64,000 nucleotides of DNA from Allotamlana fucoidanivorans (GTDB lineage: Bacteria; Bacteroidota; Bacteroidia; Flavobacteriales; Flavobacteriaceae): assembly GCF_045788535.1 (NCBI RefSeq), contig NZ_CP074074.1, forward strand, positions 2,170,001 to 2,234,000. Reading direction: 5' to 3'. Position numbers and translations under genes: made by a program. Under the pieces are notes generated by a model, which saw nothing but the letters and a program-made list of their open reading frames with translations, had not been told where the DNA came from and made no database searches. Below, piece by piece: positions 35,559-46,600 of the stretch; the stretch's first letter is position 1; every line of letters starts with the position of its first letter.

Positions 35559-37346
35559 ATGATAAAATATAAATATATAATACTTTTTTTAGCTGTTTTA
35601 TTGTCAGTAGGTTGCGAAGATTATCTAGACAGAACGGAAGAAGGTACGGGATACTCTACTGAAGATGAGGTGTGGAGAGATAGAAACGCCATTAATAGTA
35701 TGGCATACAGGCTTTATGATACCTTAGGGTGGATGTTTGAAATTAGAGTAACTCATCCAGATAGATTACGCTCTGGGATGGGTAAGAATTATGGCTGTAT
35801 CGAGGTTTTTTCAGGTGATGTGATTTTTAAAAGGTCACTAGCTGTGCATAATGCTGTATTGTCTGGAGATTATGTTACGGCTTTGAATCAAGCTTTTGGT
35901 AATCCAGATTTTTATGATGCATGGTATGATAATTGGGAACTTGTTTACACAACAAACGCTATTCTTGATAGAATTGATGGTGTGACCACAGATATTATGC
36001 CTCAGAGTGAAATTGATCAAGTAAAAGGTGAGGCATTATTATTTAGAGCATTTGCATACCATGAATTATCTAAACGATGGGGAGCATTACCTTACATAAA
36101 AACAAAAATTTTACCAGAAACAGATTTAAACTTACCCAGACCCACTTATAAGGAGTTAATTGCTGATATTGTTGCAGACTGTGATGCAGCTATTAAAATT
36201 TTACCTGAAGTGAGTTACCTCAATCACCCGGTAAATATGGGACGTATGGGGAAAGCTGCGGCTATGGCTTTAAAGTCTAGAGCATTAACAACAGCTGCGA
36301 GCCCTAATTATACACTTAATAATCAAAAGGATACCGAACTATGGGAAATGGCTGCAGCTGCAGCTTGGGATTTAATACAACTATCTCAAACTTCAGATAA
36401 GGTAGGGTTATACCAAGGAGATTACAATAATATATTTAGTACTGAGCCAGGAACCATTGAAGGTGTATGGCCAAGATATAATCTGCCAATTGCTGCCAGT
36501 AGAGATTTATATAGATTGAGCTGGCTTTGGAGAAATATAGATGGTGATGCAGGGTATTCACCATCACAAGAGATTGTTGATAGGTTTGAAACTGCCGATG
36601 GATGGCCAATAGATCACCCTAGCTCAGGTTACAATGAGCAAGATCCATATAGCAACAGAGACCCAAGGTTCTACAAAGATATTTTGTATCACGACGCACC
36701 GTTCGCCAAAGTATCTGATAGTGATAGAATGGATATGAGAACAACGCCATTAGGAGAAGATAGAACGGCCCCAAATAGTTCTACATATGGTAATTCTGCC
36801 ACAGGATATTTTGTAAGAAAACTGATTCCTGAAAAATATAATAAAAAGGCATATAATAGAACGGTATATTTAAATGCTCCATATATTAGAATGGCAGAAA
36901 TATATTTAAACTACGCAGAAGCTGTTAATGAAGCTTATGATAATCCTAACGCTATGGCGCCTGGAGCAAATTTAACTGCGGTAGATGCATTGAATGCAGT
37001 TAGAAATAGAGTGGGACATGTAGATGTGAGACCAGAGTTCACTACGAATGCCTCTGATTTTAGGGAGGTTGTGAGAAATGAGTTTAGAGTTGAACTATGT
37101 TTCGAGTACCATTCTTGGCATGATATGTTAAGATGGAGAACGGCAAAAGAGGAATTAGATGGGAAAGTGTTTCATGGCATGTTAATTACTGATGACCCTT
37201 CACAACCAACTGGTGTTCGCTACGAGAGATTTGAAATTGGACAACCTGCTAGAGTTTTTGATGATAGAATGTATAGATATCCTATTCAGCAATCTGATTT
37301 AGAGGTGTATGAAGCTCCTAAATTGACTCAAAATCCAGGGTGGTAA
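35559..37346 (+). CDS. susD: SusD/RagB-type glycan-binding lipoprotein (1)
   Basis: A 595-residue lipoprotein (Cys19 in SVGCEDYLDR, a standard SusD opening). GEALLFRAFAYHELSKRWGALPYI is the SusD TPR signature, and AEIYLNYAEAVNEAY plus ELCFEYHSWHDMLRWR are the conserved C-terminal helices; the protein ends with the usual NPGW. It forms the surface lid that binds glycan and closes over the upstream SusC barrel. Typical length for the family. The next SusC frame opens 1 bp after its stop. Confidence 0.97.
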   Translation: MIKYKYIILFLAVLLSVGCEDYLDRTEEGTGYSTEDEVWRDRNAINSMAYRLYDTLGWMFEIRVTHPDRLRSGMGKNYGCIEVFSGDVIFKRSLAVHNAVLSGDYVTALNQAFGNPDFYDAWYDNWELVYTTNAILDRIDGVTTDIMPQSEIDQVKGEALLFRAFAYHELSKRWGALPYIKTKILPETDLNLPRPTYKELIADIVADCDAAIKILPEVSYLNHPVNMGRMGKAAAMALKSRALTTAASPNYTLNNQKDTELWEMAAAAAWDLIQLSQTSDKVGLYQGDYNNIFSTEPGTIEGVWPRYNLPIAASRDLYRLSWLWRNIDGDAGYSPSQEIVDRFETADGWPIDHPSSGYNEQDPYSNRDPRFYKDILYHDAPFAKVSDSDRMDMRTTPLGEDRTAPNSSTYGNSATGYFVRKLIPEKYNKKAYNRTVYLNAPYIRMAEIYLNYAEAVNEAYDNPNAMAPGANLTAVDALNAVRNRVGHVDVRPEFTTNASDFREVVRNEFRVELCFEYHSWHDMLRWRTAKEELDGKVFHGMLITDDPSQPTGVRYERFEIGQPARVFDDRMYRYPIQQSDLEVYEAPKLTQNPGW

Positions 37347-37371
37347 TATGTTAACCTTTAATGATTTTAAA

Positions 37372-40347
37372 ATGATAAAGACAAAAACATTATATATAGT
37401 ATTGGTGGTTCTATTTTATATTTTACCATTTAAAGTAAAAGCTCAAGTTGAACTAAATTACATAAATGCAACAATTGTTAATAAGGCTGGAGTTGGTCTT
37501 GAGGGTGTTAATATTCTGGCCTCAAAGTCTAAAAATAGAGCAGTGACCAATGCCGAGGGGCTTTTTAGAATTTATGTTCAAGACCAAGATATTCTAGTAA
37601 TTACGCGTTTAGGGTATGAAAGAGCTGTAATTTATGTAAAGAATGGAACATTGGCTAATGAAACAATAGAGTTAAAGCAATGGGGGGTTATTGATGGAGA
37701 GGAAGATACTAATATAGCCTTAGGTAGTATGCCTTTTGAAAGAATAACAGGTTCGGTGGAGCGAATAACAGGAGAGGAGTTAAATGATTTTCCAACAGCT
37801 TTCACAAGAGAAGCATTAGCAGGAAGACTTTCAGGGTTAGAAACTTTTTATAATAATGGTTCTCCAGTTTCAGAAGTTTTTGGAAATAGTATTCGCGGAC
37901 AAGGCGTAGGACAGCTTATTGTTGATGGTGTACCATCTAATGATATTGTGTTAACTCCTGCCGAAGTTGATGATATTGTGATAGCTAAGGATTATGGATC
38001 TTCTTTCATGTATGGAGCCCTTGGTGCTACTGGTGCCATGATTGTAAATTCTAAGCATGGTCTTCCTGGAGGACGTTTATTTAGGTTTAAGTCTAGAACA
38101 GGTGTTAGAACACCAACGTTTTTGCCTAATACCATGAATGCACAGAATTATGCAAGAGCTTATAATCAAGCTTTAATCAATGATGGGCTTATGCCTATTT
38201 ATACTCAAGAAGACATAGATAATTATGCAAATGGGAATCATCCAATTAAAAATCCTAACAATGATTACTATGATGATTTGGTAAACGGAATAGCAACATA
38301 TAGCCATCTCACAGGAGATTTTTCGGGTGGTAATGAGACCGTACAGTACTTCTCTCACCTTGGATATTACACAACAAATGGAATAGAAAGTGTTGGTGAC
38401 GGCAGAAAATTGACCAGATTAAGGATAAATAATAATGTTCAAATTAATTTAAAAAACTCAGGCAAGGTAAGTGTAGGTGTAGGAGGAAGTTTTAACAGAC
38501 GAAATGAGCCTCGTACAAATGCAAATTCAGCTTTTAACACCATGTATAATTATCCTGCGAATGCCTTACCCTACAAGATCAATGATACTATTTTTGGGAG
38601 AACCCAGGAGTTTCGTACAAATTTATTAGCCGATTTGGCACATTCTGCAGTCATGGAAGACGAAAGAAGAGATGCTTTTGCTAGAATTGGTTTAGATTTA
38701 GATTTGGATGAAGTGACAGAAGGACTTTCCGTTAATGGTTTAGTGGGTATGTATACACTTAATGTACTTTCATCTTTCCTAGATCTAAGACCACATTTTG
38801 CAGAACCAGTTTTTACAGAAAACAACGATGGTACATATGACGTTGGCTTTCGTGAATATAGACCTGGAAAAATTGCTTTTAATTTTAATAAATTAGGAGA
38901 TAGAGTAGATAGAAGTCAGTTTGTACAAGCTAATTTGCATTACGATAGAAATTTTAATGAAAACCATAAGGTTATTGCCGATTTCTTTTATACCAATCAA
39001 AAAATAACGGGTAGTCAATTAGAGCAAAACACTATTTATAGAAATTTAGGAGTTAGAGTAAATTATTTGTTAAACAATAAGTATGTTTTAGAAGGGAAAC
39101 TCTTAAATGCTCCTATCAGACAGTTGACTCAAGATGAAAGAAAGAAGATTAATTATGATGCTGGGGTAGCTTGGTTATTACATAAAGAATCATTTTTAAA
39201 GAATGCCGATTGGTTAGATTTTTTAAAGTTGAGAGGTAATTTTGGTGTTCAAACAAGAGCTGTAAGTCAGTTTTTTATTTCCGAGAATCGGTACGGAGGT
39301 GGAGGTGCTGGGACCTTTGGTGTGTTTCCAAAACCTAATGCTGGTGCGGGAGGGTCAAATAGAGCGTTTACTGCATCTAGCCTAGTTAGACCCAAGCAAG
39401 AGTATTTAAGTATTGGTTTAGATTTCCAAATGTTCAAGTCGAAAGTTAATGGACAAATTAATTATTTTAATATTCGAAATTATGATCAAATAACATTGCC
39501 AACTGATTTATATGCTTTAATTCCATCTAACTATACGCCTTTAGTGAATTATGAGGATGCAAGACGCAGAGGTGTTGATTTTGGCATGTCATTCAATAAT
39601 AAAATAGGAGAATTTGCTTATAAAATAGGAGTGAATGCCATGTACAATGTTAGTTATAACACGTTGTCAAACAATGTTACTTATCCAGAAGGTGAGGAAC
39701 AAAGAAATGTTATGGGAAGTCAAGGTGGGTTAATAAGAGGTTTAAAGGCATCAGGAATCTTTCAAGATGAAGCAGAAATAGCAAGTGCTCCAACACAATT
39801 ATTTGGTGAAGTGAAGCCTGGTGATATTAGATATGTAGATTTTAATAATGACGGTGTAATTGATGAAAAGGATATCCATGAAATAGGAAAATCACCTAGA
39901 GTTTCAATAGGCTTTAACTATATGATGCAATATAAAAATTGGAGTTTTAGTATTCATGGTGATGGCGTTTTGGGCGGTAGTTATGTAGAACAACTTAATT
40001 GGAATAGAGGAATTAATGATTACACTAATGATTTGGCAAATAGCTGGCCAGTTTCCAATAGTTTACCTAGGTTGACGACATTATCAAATCCAAATAATTA
40101 CAGGACGTCGTCATTTTGGTTAAAGGATGCTGGGTATTTTAATGTAAGAAGTATTATGGTAGCCTATTCTTTACCTCAAAATTTGTTAAAGAACCTTGGG
40201 ATGAAAGAGTTTTCATTTTCTGGATCTGTTAAGAACCCTTTCATTATATCATCTAATGAAGACAGGTTTATGCCAGATAGAGATAAGGGATACTCTGAGC
40301 ATCCAGTTTTAAAGGCCTTTGAATTGGGTATACAAGTGTCATTTTAA
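37372..40347 (+). CDS. SusC/RagA-like TonB-dependent transporter (2), divergent
   Basis: The ATG at 37372 gives the best signal peptide (MIKTKTLYIVLVV..., ending VKAQ); an in-frame ATG at 37348 immediately follows the upstream stop. Of 991 residues, an N-terminal carboxypeptidase-regulatory-like domain (about 25-105) is followed by a plug with LIVDGVPSNDIVLTPAEVDDI and DYGSSFMYGALGATGAMIVNSK, then the barrel ending ELGIQVSF. Two features are odd: the usual EEVVVVGYG TonB box is not recognisable (GEEDTNIALGSMP stands there), and the plug is otherwise degenerate relative to the first SusC. Energy coupling may use a variant box. The paired SusD follows 17 bp later. It probably transports a related but distinct oligosaccharide. 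Confidence 0.93.
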   Translation: MIKTKTLYIVLVVLFYILPFKVKAQVELNYINATIVNKAGVGLEGVNILASKSKNRAVTNAEGLFRIYVQDQDILVITRLGYERAVIYVKNGTLANETIELKQWGVIDGEEDTNIALGSMPFERITGSVERITGEELNDFPTAFTREALAGRLSGLETFYNNGSPVSEVFGNSIRGQGVGQLIVDGVPSNDIVLTPAEVDDIVIAKDYGSSFMYGALGATGAMIVNSKHGLPGGRLFRFKSRTGVRTPTFLPNTMNAQNYARAYNQALINDGLMPIYTQEDIDNYANGNHPIKNPNNDYYDDLVNGIATYSHLTGDFSGGNETVQYFSHLGYYTTNGIESVGDGRKLTRLRINNNVQINLKNSGKVSVGVGGSFNRRNEPRTNANSAFNTMYNYPANALPYKINDTIFGRTQEFRTNLLADLAHSAVMEDERRDAFARIGLDLDLDEVTEGLSVNGLVGMYTLNVLSSFLDLRPHFAEPVFTENNDGTYDVGFREYRPGKIAFNFNKLGDRVDRSQFVQANLHYDRNFNENHKVIADFFYTNQKITGSQLEQNTIYRNLGVRVNYLLNNKYVLEGKLLNAPIRQLTQDERKKINYDAGVAWLLHKESFLKNADWLDFLKLRGNFGVQTRAVSQFFISENRYGGGGAGTFGVFPKPNAGAGGSNRAFTASSLVRPKQEYLSIGLDFQMFKSKVNGQINYFNIRNYDQITLPTDLYALIPSNYTPLVNYEDARRRGVDFGMSFNNKIGEFAYKIGVNAMYNVSYNTLSNNVTYPEGEEQRNVMGSQGGLIRGLKASGIFQDEAEIASAPTQLFGEVKPGDIRYVDFNNDGVIDEKDIHEIGKSPRVSIGFNYMMQYKNWSFSIHGDGVLGGSYVEQLNWNRGINDYTNDLANSWPVSNSLPRLTTLSNPNNYRTSSFWLKDAGYFNVRSIMVAYSLPQNLLKNLGMKEFSFSGSVKNPFIISSNEDRFMPDRDKGYSEHPVLKAFELGIQVSF

Positions 40348-40364
40348 TTAAAAAAAGAATAGAA

Positions 40365-42062
40365 ATGAGAAAATATATAATTATATCATTGTTAGTCATG
40401 ATTTTAGGCTTGAGCAGTTCATGTTCAGGAGAGTTTGATCAAGTGGTTCCTAATACACAAAATGAATTTGACGATGTTTTCAAAGATATTAGTCGTACAA
40501 GTACGTTTTTAAATCCGGCCTATTCTGGAGTTAGAAATACCCCCTGGATTTCATTGGAGTATCATACTAATAATGCAGTTTCGGTAAATGGTGTTCAAAG
40601 AGAGGCTGCCTTTGGAGGGACTTCAGAATCATCACCTGTAAGTGGAGAATGGGGATCAGCAATGAACCAAATTTTTAAAATTAATGAGTATTTTAAGTAT
40701 GGATTTGATATTACTTATGATCCATTGAATGAAGAGCGAGGTAAAGCATTAAAGCAACGACTTAGGGGTGAAGCTTTTGGTTTAAGAGCATATTATAAAT
40801 GGGTATTATTGAAAAATTTTGCAGGCCCTTCGTCTGTTGATGGTTCCATGTTAGGTATTCCAATTATTGATGATTTACTAACCTTTGAAGAAGTGAATGA
40901 TGTGCCTAGAAGTAGCTATATGGAAAGTTACCAAAGTATCAAGAAAGATTTAGATAGTGCTTATCAGTATATTGAAGTAATGCGCTATAATAATGGTATT
41001 GATGATATAGATGGAGAGCAACATGTTAGTCGAATTTCAAGAGAAATGATTTGGGCTTTAAGAGCTAGGTTAGATGTTTTTGCAGCAAGTCCAGCTTATA
41101 ATCAAATATCTTGGGAAACTGCAGCTCAAACAGCTTATCAAGCCATAGAAGCCATTGATGGTTCTGTTTTAGGGCTTCAAGATTATGGAGACTTTAATGA
41201 TTCTAAGAATTTAGATCATTTTTGGAGAAGATCGTATAGTAATGACGGGGATTTAGAGCGTGCTCATTTTCCTTTATCACTCTTTGGTAGAGGAGAGGCA
41301 AATCCTAGTCAGAATTTAATTGATGCTTTTCCAGATATTAATGGTTACCCTATTAATCATCCTAATTCTATTTATAATGGTGTTGTTCCTTATCAGAATA
41401 GAGATGGACGCTTTGAACGTTTTGTGTTTTACAATGGACAAAATGAATTTAGAAATGTTTTTATTGAAGTTTTTGATGGAGGAAATGATGCCAATGGCGG
41501 TATGCGTAAAAAATATACGCGTACAGGTTATTATATGAAAAAATATTTGAGTTCAAATATTAACTTTGATTCAGATCAAGCAGATTCAGATGGTAATGAT
41601 ATTAAAGTATATCCCATTTTTACAAGAGCTGGATTATATTTAGATTTTGCAGAAGCTGCTGTTGAAGCTTATGGTGTTAATGGTAAGGATGGTGCTATGT
41701 TGTTTTCTGCTAAAGATGTACTTCGAGCTGTTCGTGATAGAGCAGGGATTCAGAACGACCAGTATTTAGATGAAGCCGATGATTTTTTAAATAGTTTCAT
41801 AGGTTTAATACATAATGAAAGACGCTTAGAGTTCGCTTTTGAAGGAGAATATTATTATGATGTAAGACGTTGGATGTTGCCTGTTAATGAGTTAAGTTTA
41901 CCAGTGTTAGGAGTTAATGTAATAAAAAATTCAGATAGTTCATTTTCTTATGAAACAAAGGTGGTAGAGTCAAGAACGTTTTTAAATAGAATGTATTACA
42001 ATCCAATACCTAGGAATGAAGTTTTAAAATCAAATGTTATCATCCAAAATGCAGGATGGTAA
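40365..42062 (+). CDS. SusD/RagB-type glycan-binding lipoprotein (2)
   Basis: A 565-residue lipoprotein (Cys20 in GLSSSCSGEFD). The SusD TPR motif is LRGEAFGLRAYYKWVLLKNF, with RARLDVFAASPAYN in the mid-region, LDFAEAAVEAYG and the C-terminal NERRLEFAFEGEYYYDVRRW motif, and it ends with NAGW. It differs clearly from the first SusD and pairs with the second SusC. The short overlap at its 3' end with a longer upstream reading of the next frame is probably not translated, since the next gene is best started at 42089. Role: lid and binding protein of the second importer. Confidence 0.95.
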   Translation: MRKYIIISLLVMILGLSSSCSGEFDQVVPNTQNEFDDVFKDISRTSTFLNPAYSGVRNTPWISLEYHTNNAVSVNGVQREAAFGGTSESSPVSGEWGSAMNQIFKINEYFKYGFDITYDPLNEERGKALKQRLRGEAFGLRAYYKWVLLKNFAGPSSVDGSMLGIPIIDDLLTFEEVNDVPRSSYMESYQSIKKDLDSAYQYIEVMRYNNGIDDIDGEQHVSRISREMIWALRARLDVFAASPAYNQISWETAAQTAYQAIEAIDGSVLGLQDYGDFNDSKNLDHFWRRSYSNDGDLERAHFPLSLFGRGEANPSQNLIDAFPDINGYPINHPNSIYNGVVPYQNRDGRFERFVFYNGQNEFRNVFIEVFDGGNDANGGMRKKYTRTGYYMKKYLSSNINFDSDQADSDGNDIKVYPIFTRAGLYLDFAEAAVEAYGVNGKDGAMLFSAKDVLRAVRDRAGIQNDQYLDEADDFLNSFIGLIHNERRLEFAFEGEYYYDVRRWMLPVNELSLPVLGVNVIKNSDSSFSYETKVVESRTFLNRMYYNPIPRNEVLKSNVIIQNAGW

Positions 42063-42088
42063 CGGTAGAAAACAAATCGTTAAATATT

Positions 42089-43030
42089 ATGAAAATTATG
42101 AAATATAAAAGTTGTTTGTTGTTAATGTTATTAGTTTTAATGGCGTTTTCATGTGATCCATATGATGATTATAAGGTTGATACTGTGGGATTTAAAGCGG
42201 TTTATTTTCCAAATAAGGATTTTATAGAAAAGACTGGGCGATCAATAATATCAGGAGAGGGACTTGAATTTAAAATAGGAGCTTACATTGGTGGTGTTAA
42301 AGAAAATACACAAGATGAGGAGGTCTTATTTGAAATAGATGAAACATTGTTAGATGGTACGGGGTACACCTTAATGCCGAGCAATTATTATACATTAGGT
42401 AATGAAAATAGAATAACTATACCAAAGGGTGAGTATCTAGGGCTGTTACCAGTAAAGTTTGATTCCTTGGCTATTGCGAATGATGAGTTGTTTAAAGATT
42501 TAAATTATGCCTTACCTTTAAGAATGGTTGAAAGCTCTGTAGATTCTATTCTAGAAGGAATGGGAGATATTGTAATACCTGTAAAACTAATTAATACTTA
42601 CGAAGGTAATTTTTATCAAATTGGAAGTGTAAAGGAATTTTTTACAGTGACCAAAGTTTTAGACACAGCTTATGTTTATGGAGATTATGGAGATTTAACC
42701 TCAAACATTAGTATTAGAAACTTGAGTTCTATTATGATGGATACTGTTAAAGTTGATGGTGTTGCCAATAGAACAGGAGATAACTACTCTATGAAGCTTA
42801 AAGTAAACCCAGAAGATAATTCTGTAACCATAATACCAGACCCTAGTTCTGATTATCAAGTAGAAGAAAATGGTTTTAGTTTGTGGGATCCTGTGAAAAG
42901 AGTTTTTACCCTAAAGTATAAATATACTTATGAGGATAAGGATTTTGAAGTAGAAGAAACTTTAACCTTTCGAAACAGAATAAGAGATGGTCAAAATGAA
43001 TGGAGATGGGAAGGCTTTGAAGGAAATTAA
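42089..43030 (+). CDS. DUF1735-type surface glycan-binding lipoprotein
   Basis: The start at 42089 is chosen because it directly precedes a lipoprotein signal (Cys22 in MAFSCDPYDDY); an ATG at 42098 is equally possible, while the in-frame ATG at 42056 overlaps susD. The 313-residue product has an N-terminal beta-sandwich (about 35-180, with VYFPNK, SNYYTL and ITIPKGEYLGLLPVKFD) matching the DUF1735/BT_3987-like N-terminal domain of PUL surface proteins. A second beta domain (about 185-313) resembles DUF4361. Such proteins bind glycan next to SusD and help substrate capture. It is last in the operon, 47 bp before the terminator stem. Confidence 0.85.
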   Translation: MKIMKYKSCLLLMLLVLMAFSCDPYDDYKVDTVGFKAVYFPNKDFIEKTGRSIISGEGLEFKIGAYIGGVKENTQDEEVLFEIDETLLDGTGYTLMPSNYYTLGNENRITIPKGEYLGLLPVKFDSLAIANDELFKDLNYALPLRMVESSVDSILEGMGDIVIPVKLINTYEGNFYQIGSVKEFFTVTKVLDTAYVYGDYGDLTSNISIRNLSSIMMDTVKVDGVANRTGDNYSMKLKVNPEDNSVTIIPDPSSDYQVEENGFSLWDPVKRVFTLKYKYTYEDKDFEVEETLTFRNRIRDGQNEWRWEGFEGN

Positions 43031-43076
43031 GGCTTGTAGCACTTTGTTAGAGAGGTGTGGTAGTAATCCATAATAA

Positions 43077-43133
43077 GCAAAACAAAAAAATATCGAGGGT
43101 GTACACGACACCCTCGATATTTTTTTGTTTTGC
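43077..43133. terminator. Strong bidirectional Rho-independent terminator
   Basis: A 26-bp perfect inverted repeat around a 5-nt ACACG loop, with core TATCGAGGGTGT / ACACCCTCGATA flanked by A7 on the left and T7 on the right. It can end transcription from both the import operon (+) and the regulator (-). Confidence 0.95.
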
Positions 43134-43327
43134 TACCCCAGTGCAATTAACTTCATAAAAAGGTTTTTTAAAACAATATAAGTTATACATGTAAATATAT
43201 TAATCTTGCTAGGTGAAAAGTCAGAATATTTGGCACATTAAAAATACCTCATTTAAATTCGAAAACGAGAATATCGAAATTTTCTATTCAATTTAAGAAC
43301 CCCACAACAAATATATACTGAACCTTT

Positions 43328-43345
43328 GGTAAGCAGTTGCTTACC
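43328..43345. other. Short stem-loop
   Basis: GGTAAGCA-gt-TGCTTACC, with an outer GAAC/GTTC pair at 43320-43323 and 43348-43351. It is 300 bp beyond the regulator stop and could be a processing or terminator structure; function unknown. Confidence 0.4.
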
Positions 43346-43647
43346 GAGTTCGGAACCTTATTTTTAGTATTTGTTTCTCCTGATAGTATGGCAGAGCATT
43401 TATAACCCTATAAAGGCCTAATACACCGCCTAAAAGATGTTATAATAAATGTTTTATTTAAATTGGTTATTGTAATGGGTTTAGTTTTGGTTAATACCTG
43501 TTATTGAGTTTGAAGTGTTCTTGTTTTTGTTTCTTGGGCTTTTTTTAAAGACTATTTTGACTACATATACCTAGTTTTTAATTAGCTGGCAATACTTAAT
43601 TTTTGCTCTTTTTTAGTTTAATGTGTATAGTAAATAATTTAGTGTTT

Positions 43648-46600
43648 TTAACTAAGGTCTGTTTGAATTTCACGTTCTGTATTTTCATATTTTTTTGAAA
43701 ATTCAGTAGGAGACATATTAAAAACCTGTTTAAAACATTTACTGAAATATTTTGGGTCATTAAAGCCAGATTTGAGACATACTTCTGAAATTAGCAAACC
43801 TGAATTTTGTTTTATTATTTGAGCGGCTCTCTTCAATCTGTAATCTCGGATAAATTCATTGGCAGATTTTCCAGTTAAATGCTTAAGCTTTCTGTACAAA
43901 CCGGAGTGACTCATGTTCATTTCTTTTATGAATAGATTGGCTGTGAATTCAGGGTTGTCAAAATTTTTATCTAAAACTTCGTAGGCATTTCTTATGAAAA
44001 CATCATCAATTGAGTCTATATCTTTATTTTCTGGTACAAAATCAACTTTTGTTTTTGATTTGGCCGATATCTTTTTGTTTGTATCAATAATATTTGCAAT
44101 TCTAGATTCTAAGAAATTGAAACTAAATGGTTTTTTAATATAATCAATAGCGCCAATACTTAATCCTTTAGCCTTGAACTCATCAGATGTCCATGCGCTT
44201 AGAAATAGGAATGGAATATGACTTGTTTTCTCATTGTCTTTTACCTGCTTGCAAAATTCAATCCCATCCATCACAGGCATTAAAGTGTCACTTAAAATAA
44301 GGTTAGGTAGATATTTTATGGCTTTGGCTAACCCTTCCTTTCCATTAGGTGCTTCTAATACTCTGAATTTTTCTGATAAAGAGTTAGCTAAATAAGATCT
44401 AATGTCAAAATCATCTTCTACTATTAAAACTCTTGGGGTGTCTTTGGTGTGTTTTGATTTTATCTGTATTTTGGGTTCTTCATCTTTGTTAAGATTTGTT
44501 GGTTTTAGTGGCGCTCTTTTTGGCACCATATTTTTTATGTTCTCGATATTATAAAATTCTTCTTTGATAGGAAGAGTGAAAGTGAATGTTGATCCAATAT
44601 CTATTTCGCTTTTTACCGAAATTTCACCTAGGTGAAGTTTAACTAATCTATTCACATAGTCTAAGCCTATACCTGCACCATTAGGGTTTAATTGTTTTGC
44701 AGATCTCACTTGATAAAAACCTTCAAATATTTTGGATAATTTATCTTCGGGTATGCCAATACCATTATCTTTAACACTAATCACTATATAATTTTTTGTG
44801 TTATCAGAATAATTAAGGTGTATTGAAATAGTACCTTTTTTAGGTGTGAATTTAAAGGCATTAGAAAGCAAATTATAAATTATTTTTTCTACTTTGTCTT
44901 CATCAATATATCCGTTTATGATATCATGTTCCCTTACGAATTTAAATGTAATTTCATTTTGAATTGCAAATTCTTGAAAGGCACTTGCAGTATCCTCAAT
45001 GCATGTAACAATGTTTTGGTCTGCTACTTGTAAACTTAGGGTGTCACCTTCAAGTTTGCTGATGTCTAATATTTGATCTACCAAACGTAATAATCTAAAT
45101 ACATTTTTGTTGATCAGTTTAAGAAAGTGATAATCTTTGTCTGTTTTGTCTTTTTTGTTTTTAATGAGCTGAGATATAGGATCTGAGATTAACGTTAGTG
45201 GTGTACGTAATTCATGTGATATGTAAGTAAAAAAACGAAATCGCATTTGATTAAAATCTTCTTCACTCTTAAGTTTTAGTCTTTGAAGTTCATTTTCATT
45301 TTTTTGTTTAGTACTTATAATAGTATATTTATTATAATAATAGACGAGAGTAACAAGAGTACACAGTATAAAAAATTTAAACCACCAAGTTGCATAAAAA
45401 GGAGGGGCTATAGAGATGTTTAATATTTTCTCACTAGCCTCAGAGGAAGTATTAATAACTTTAAGTTTGAGTGTGTAGTCTCCATGATTTAAGTTGGTAA
45501 ATCCAACAGATTTAGAGGTTCCTATATTGACCCATTCGCCCATGTAGCCTTCAAGAATATACGCATATTTGTTTCCTCCTAACTTATTGAAATCTAATGC
45601 AGCAAATTCTAAGGAAAAGTCATTTTGATTAGATTTTAGAACTAAATTTTCAGTATTAGCTATACTTTTTTTTAGAGGTGATCCTTTAGTTCCCACACTT
45701 GCATCTTTATTATCTATTTTTAAAGATGATAGTACTATTCGGGGGTTTCTATGTTTTTTAAAAATACTATCGGGATGGAATATAATCAAACCTTTAGAGC
45801 CACCAAAACCAATACGGTTATCAGGTAATATGACCGATGCCTTTGGTTGAAATTGCTTGGTTGGAAGGTTGTGCCAATCTCCAAAGTTTTCAAAAGTTTC
45901 ATCTTTTTTATTAAATTTCACTAAACCATTAAATGTACTCACCCAAAAGGAATTCATGTCGGTTGATACAATGCTAGAAACAAAATTACTTGATAAACCA
46001 TTTTCTTCGGTATAAAAGGTAAATTGATTAGTATTCATGTTTAAATAGCCCATGCCAGCACCTTGGGAACCAAACCAGATACGATTATCATTTTCTTCTA
46101 AATGTACCTCACTTATTGGAAAGGAAATTAATTTTTCAGAATAAAAACTATCAAACTCTTCAGTTTTTGGGTTGAATATTGATATACCACCTATAGAGCC
46201 TAGAATCAAACGACCATCATTTGATAATTTTATATCTCTAATACCAATATTACCAAATCTTTTAAAATCGTTCGTTTTAGGATTATAAAGATTGAGTCCA
46301 GTTTGAGTGCCTATCCATAGATTATCAAGTTTGTCCTGAGCAAAGCAATAAATTTTATTATCACTAATACTGTTTTCATGTTTTGAACTATACTTGTAAT
46401 GAATAAAACCGTTCTTCTGTTTGTTTAACACATTTAAACCACCCGAATAGGTGCCAAACCACATATTACCCTTACTGTCTTCAAATATAGAGGTAACGGT
46501 ATTAAAGCTAAGCGACTCTGATTTTTTAGGATCATGTGAATAGGATGTATATTGTTTTGTTGTTTTATCATAGTAACTAATACCTCCCCAAGTGCCAAAC

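Larger units (their letters stand above)
43031..43647. other. 617-bp convergent intergenic region
   Basis: Lies between the 3' ends of the import operon and the hybrid regulator gene. It contains the bidirectional terminator (43077-43133) and a short stem-loop (43328-43345). The rest is AT-rich and without a coding signal. Confidence 0.7.

Noticed and set aside
43328..43345. tRNA or small structured RNA
   Set aside because: Only one short stem-loop; no cloverleaf or conserved RNA pattern.
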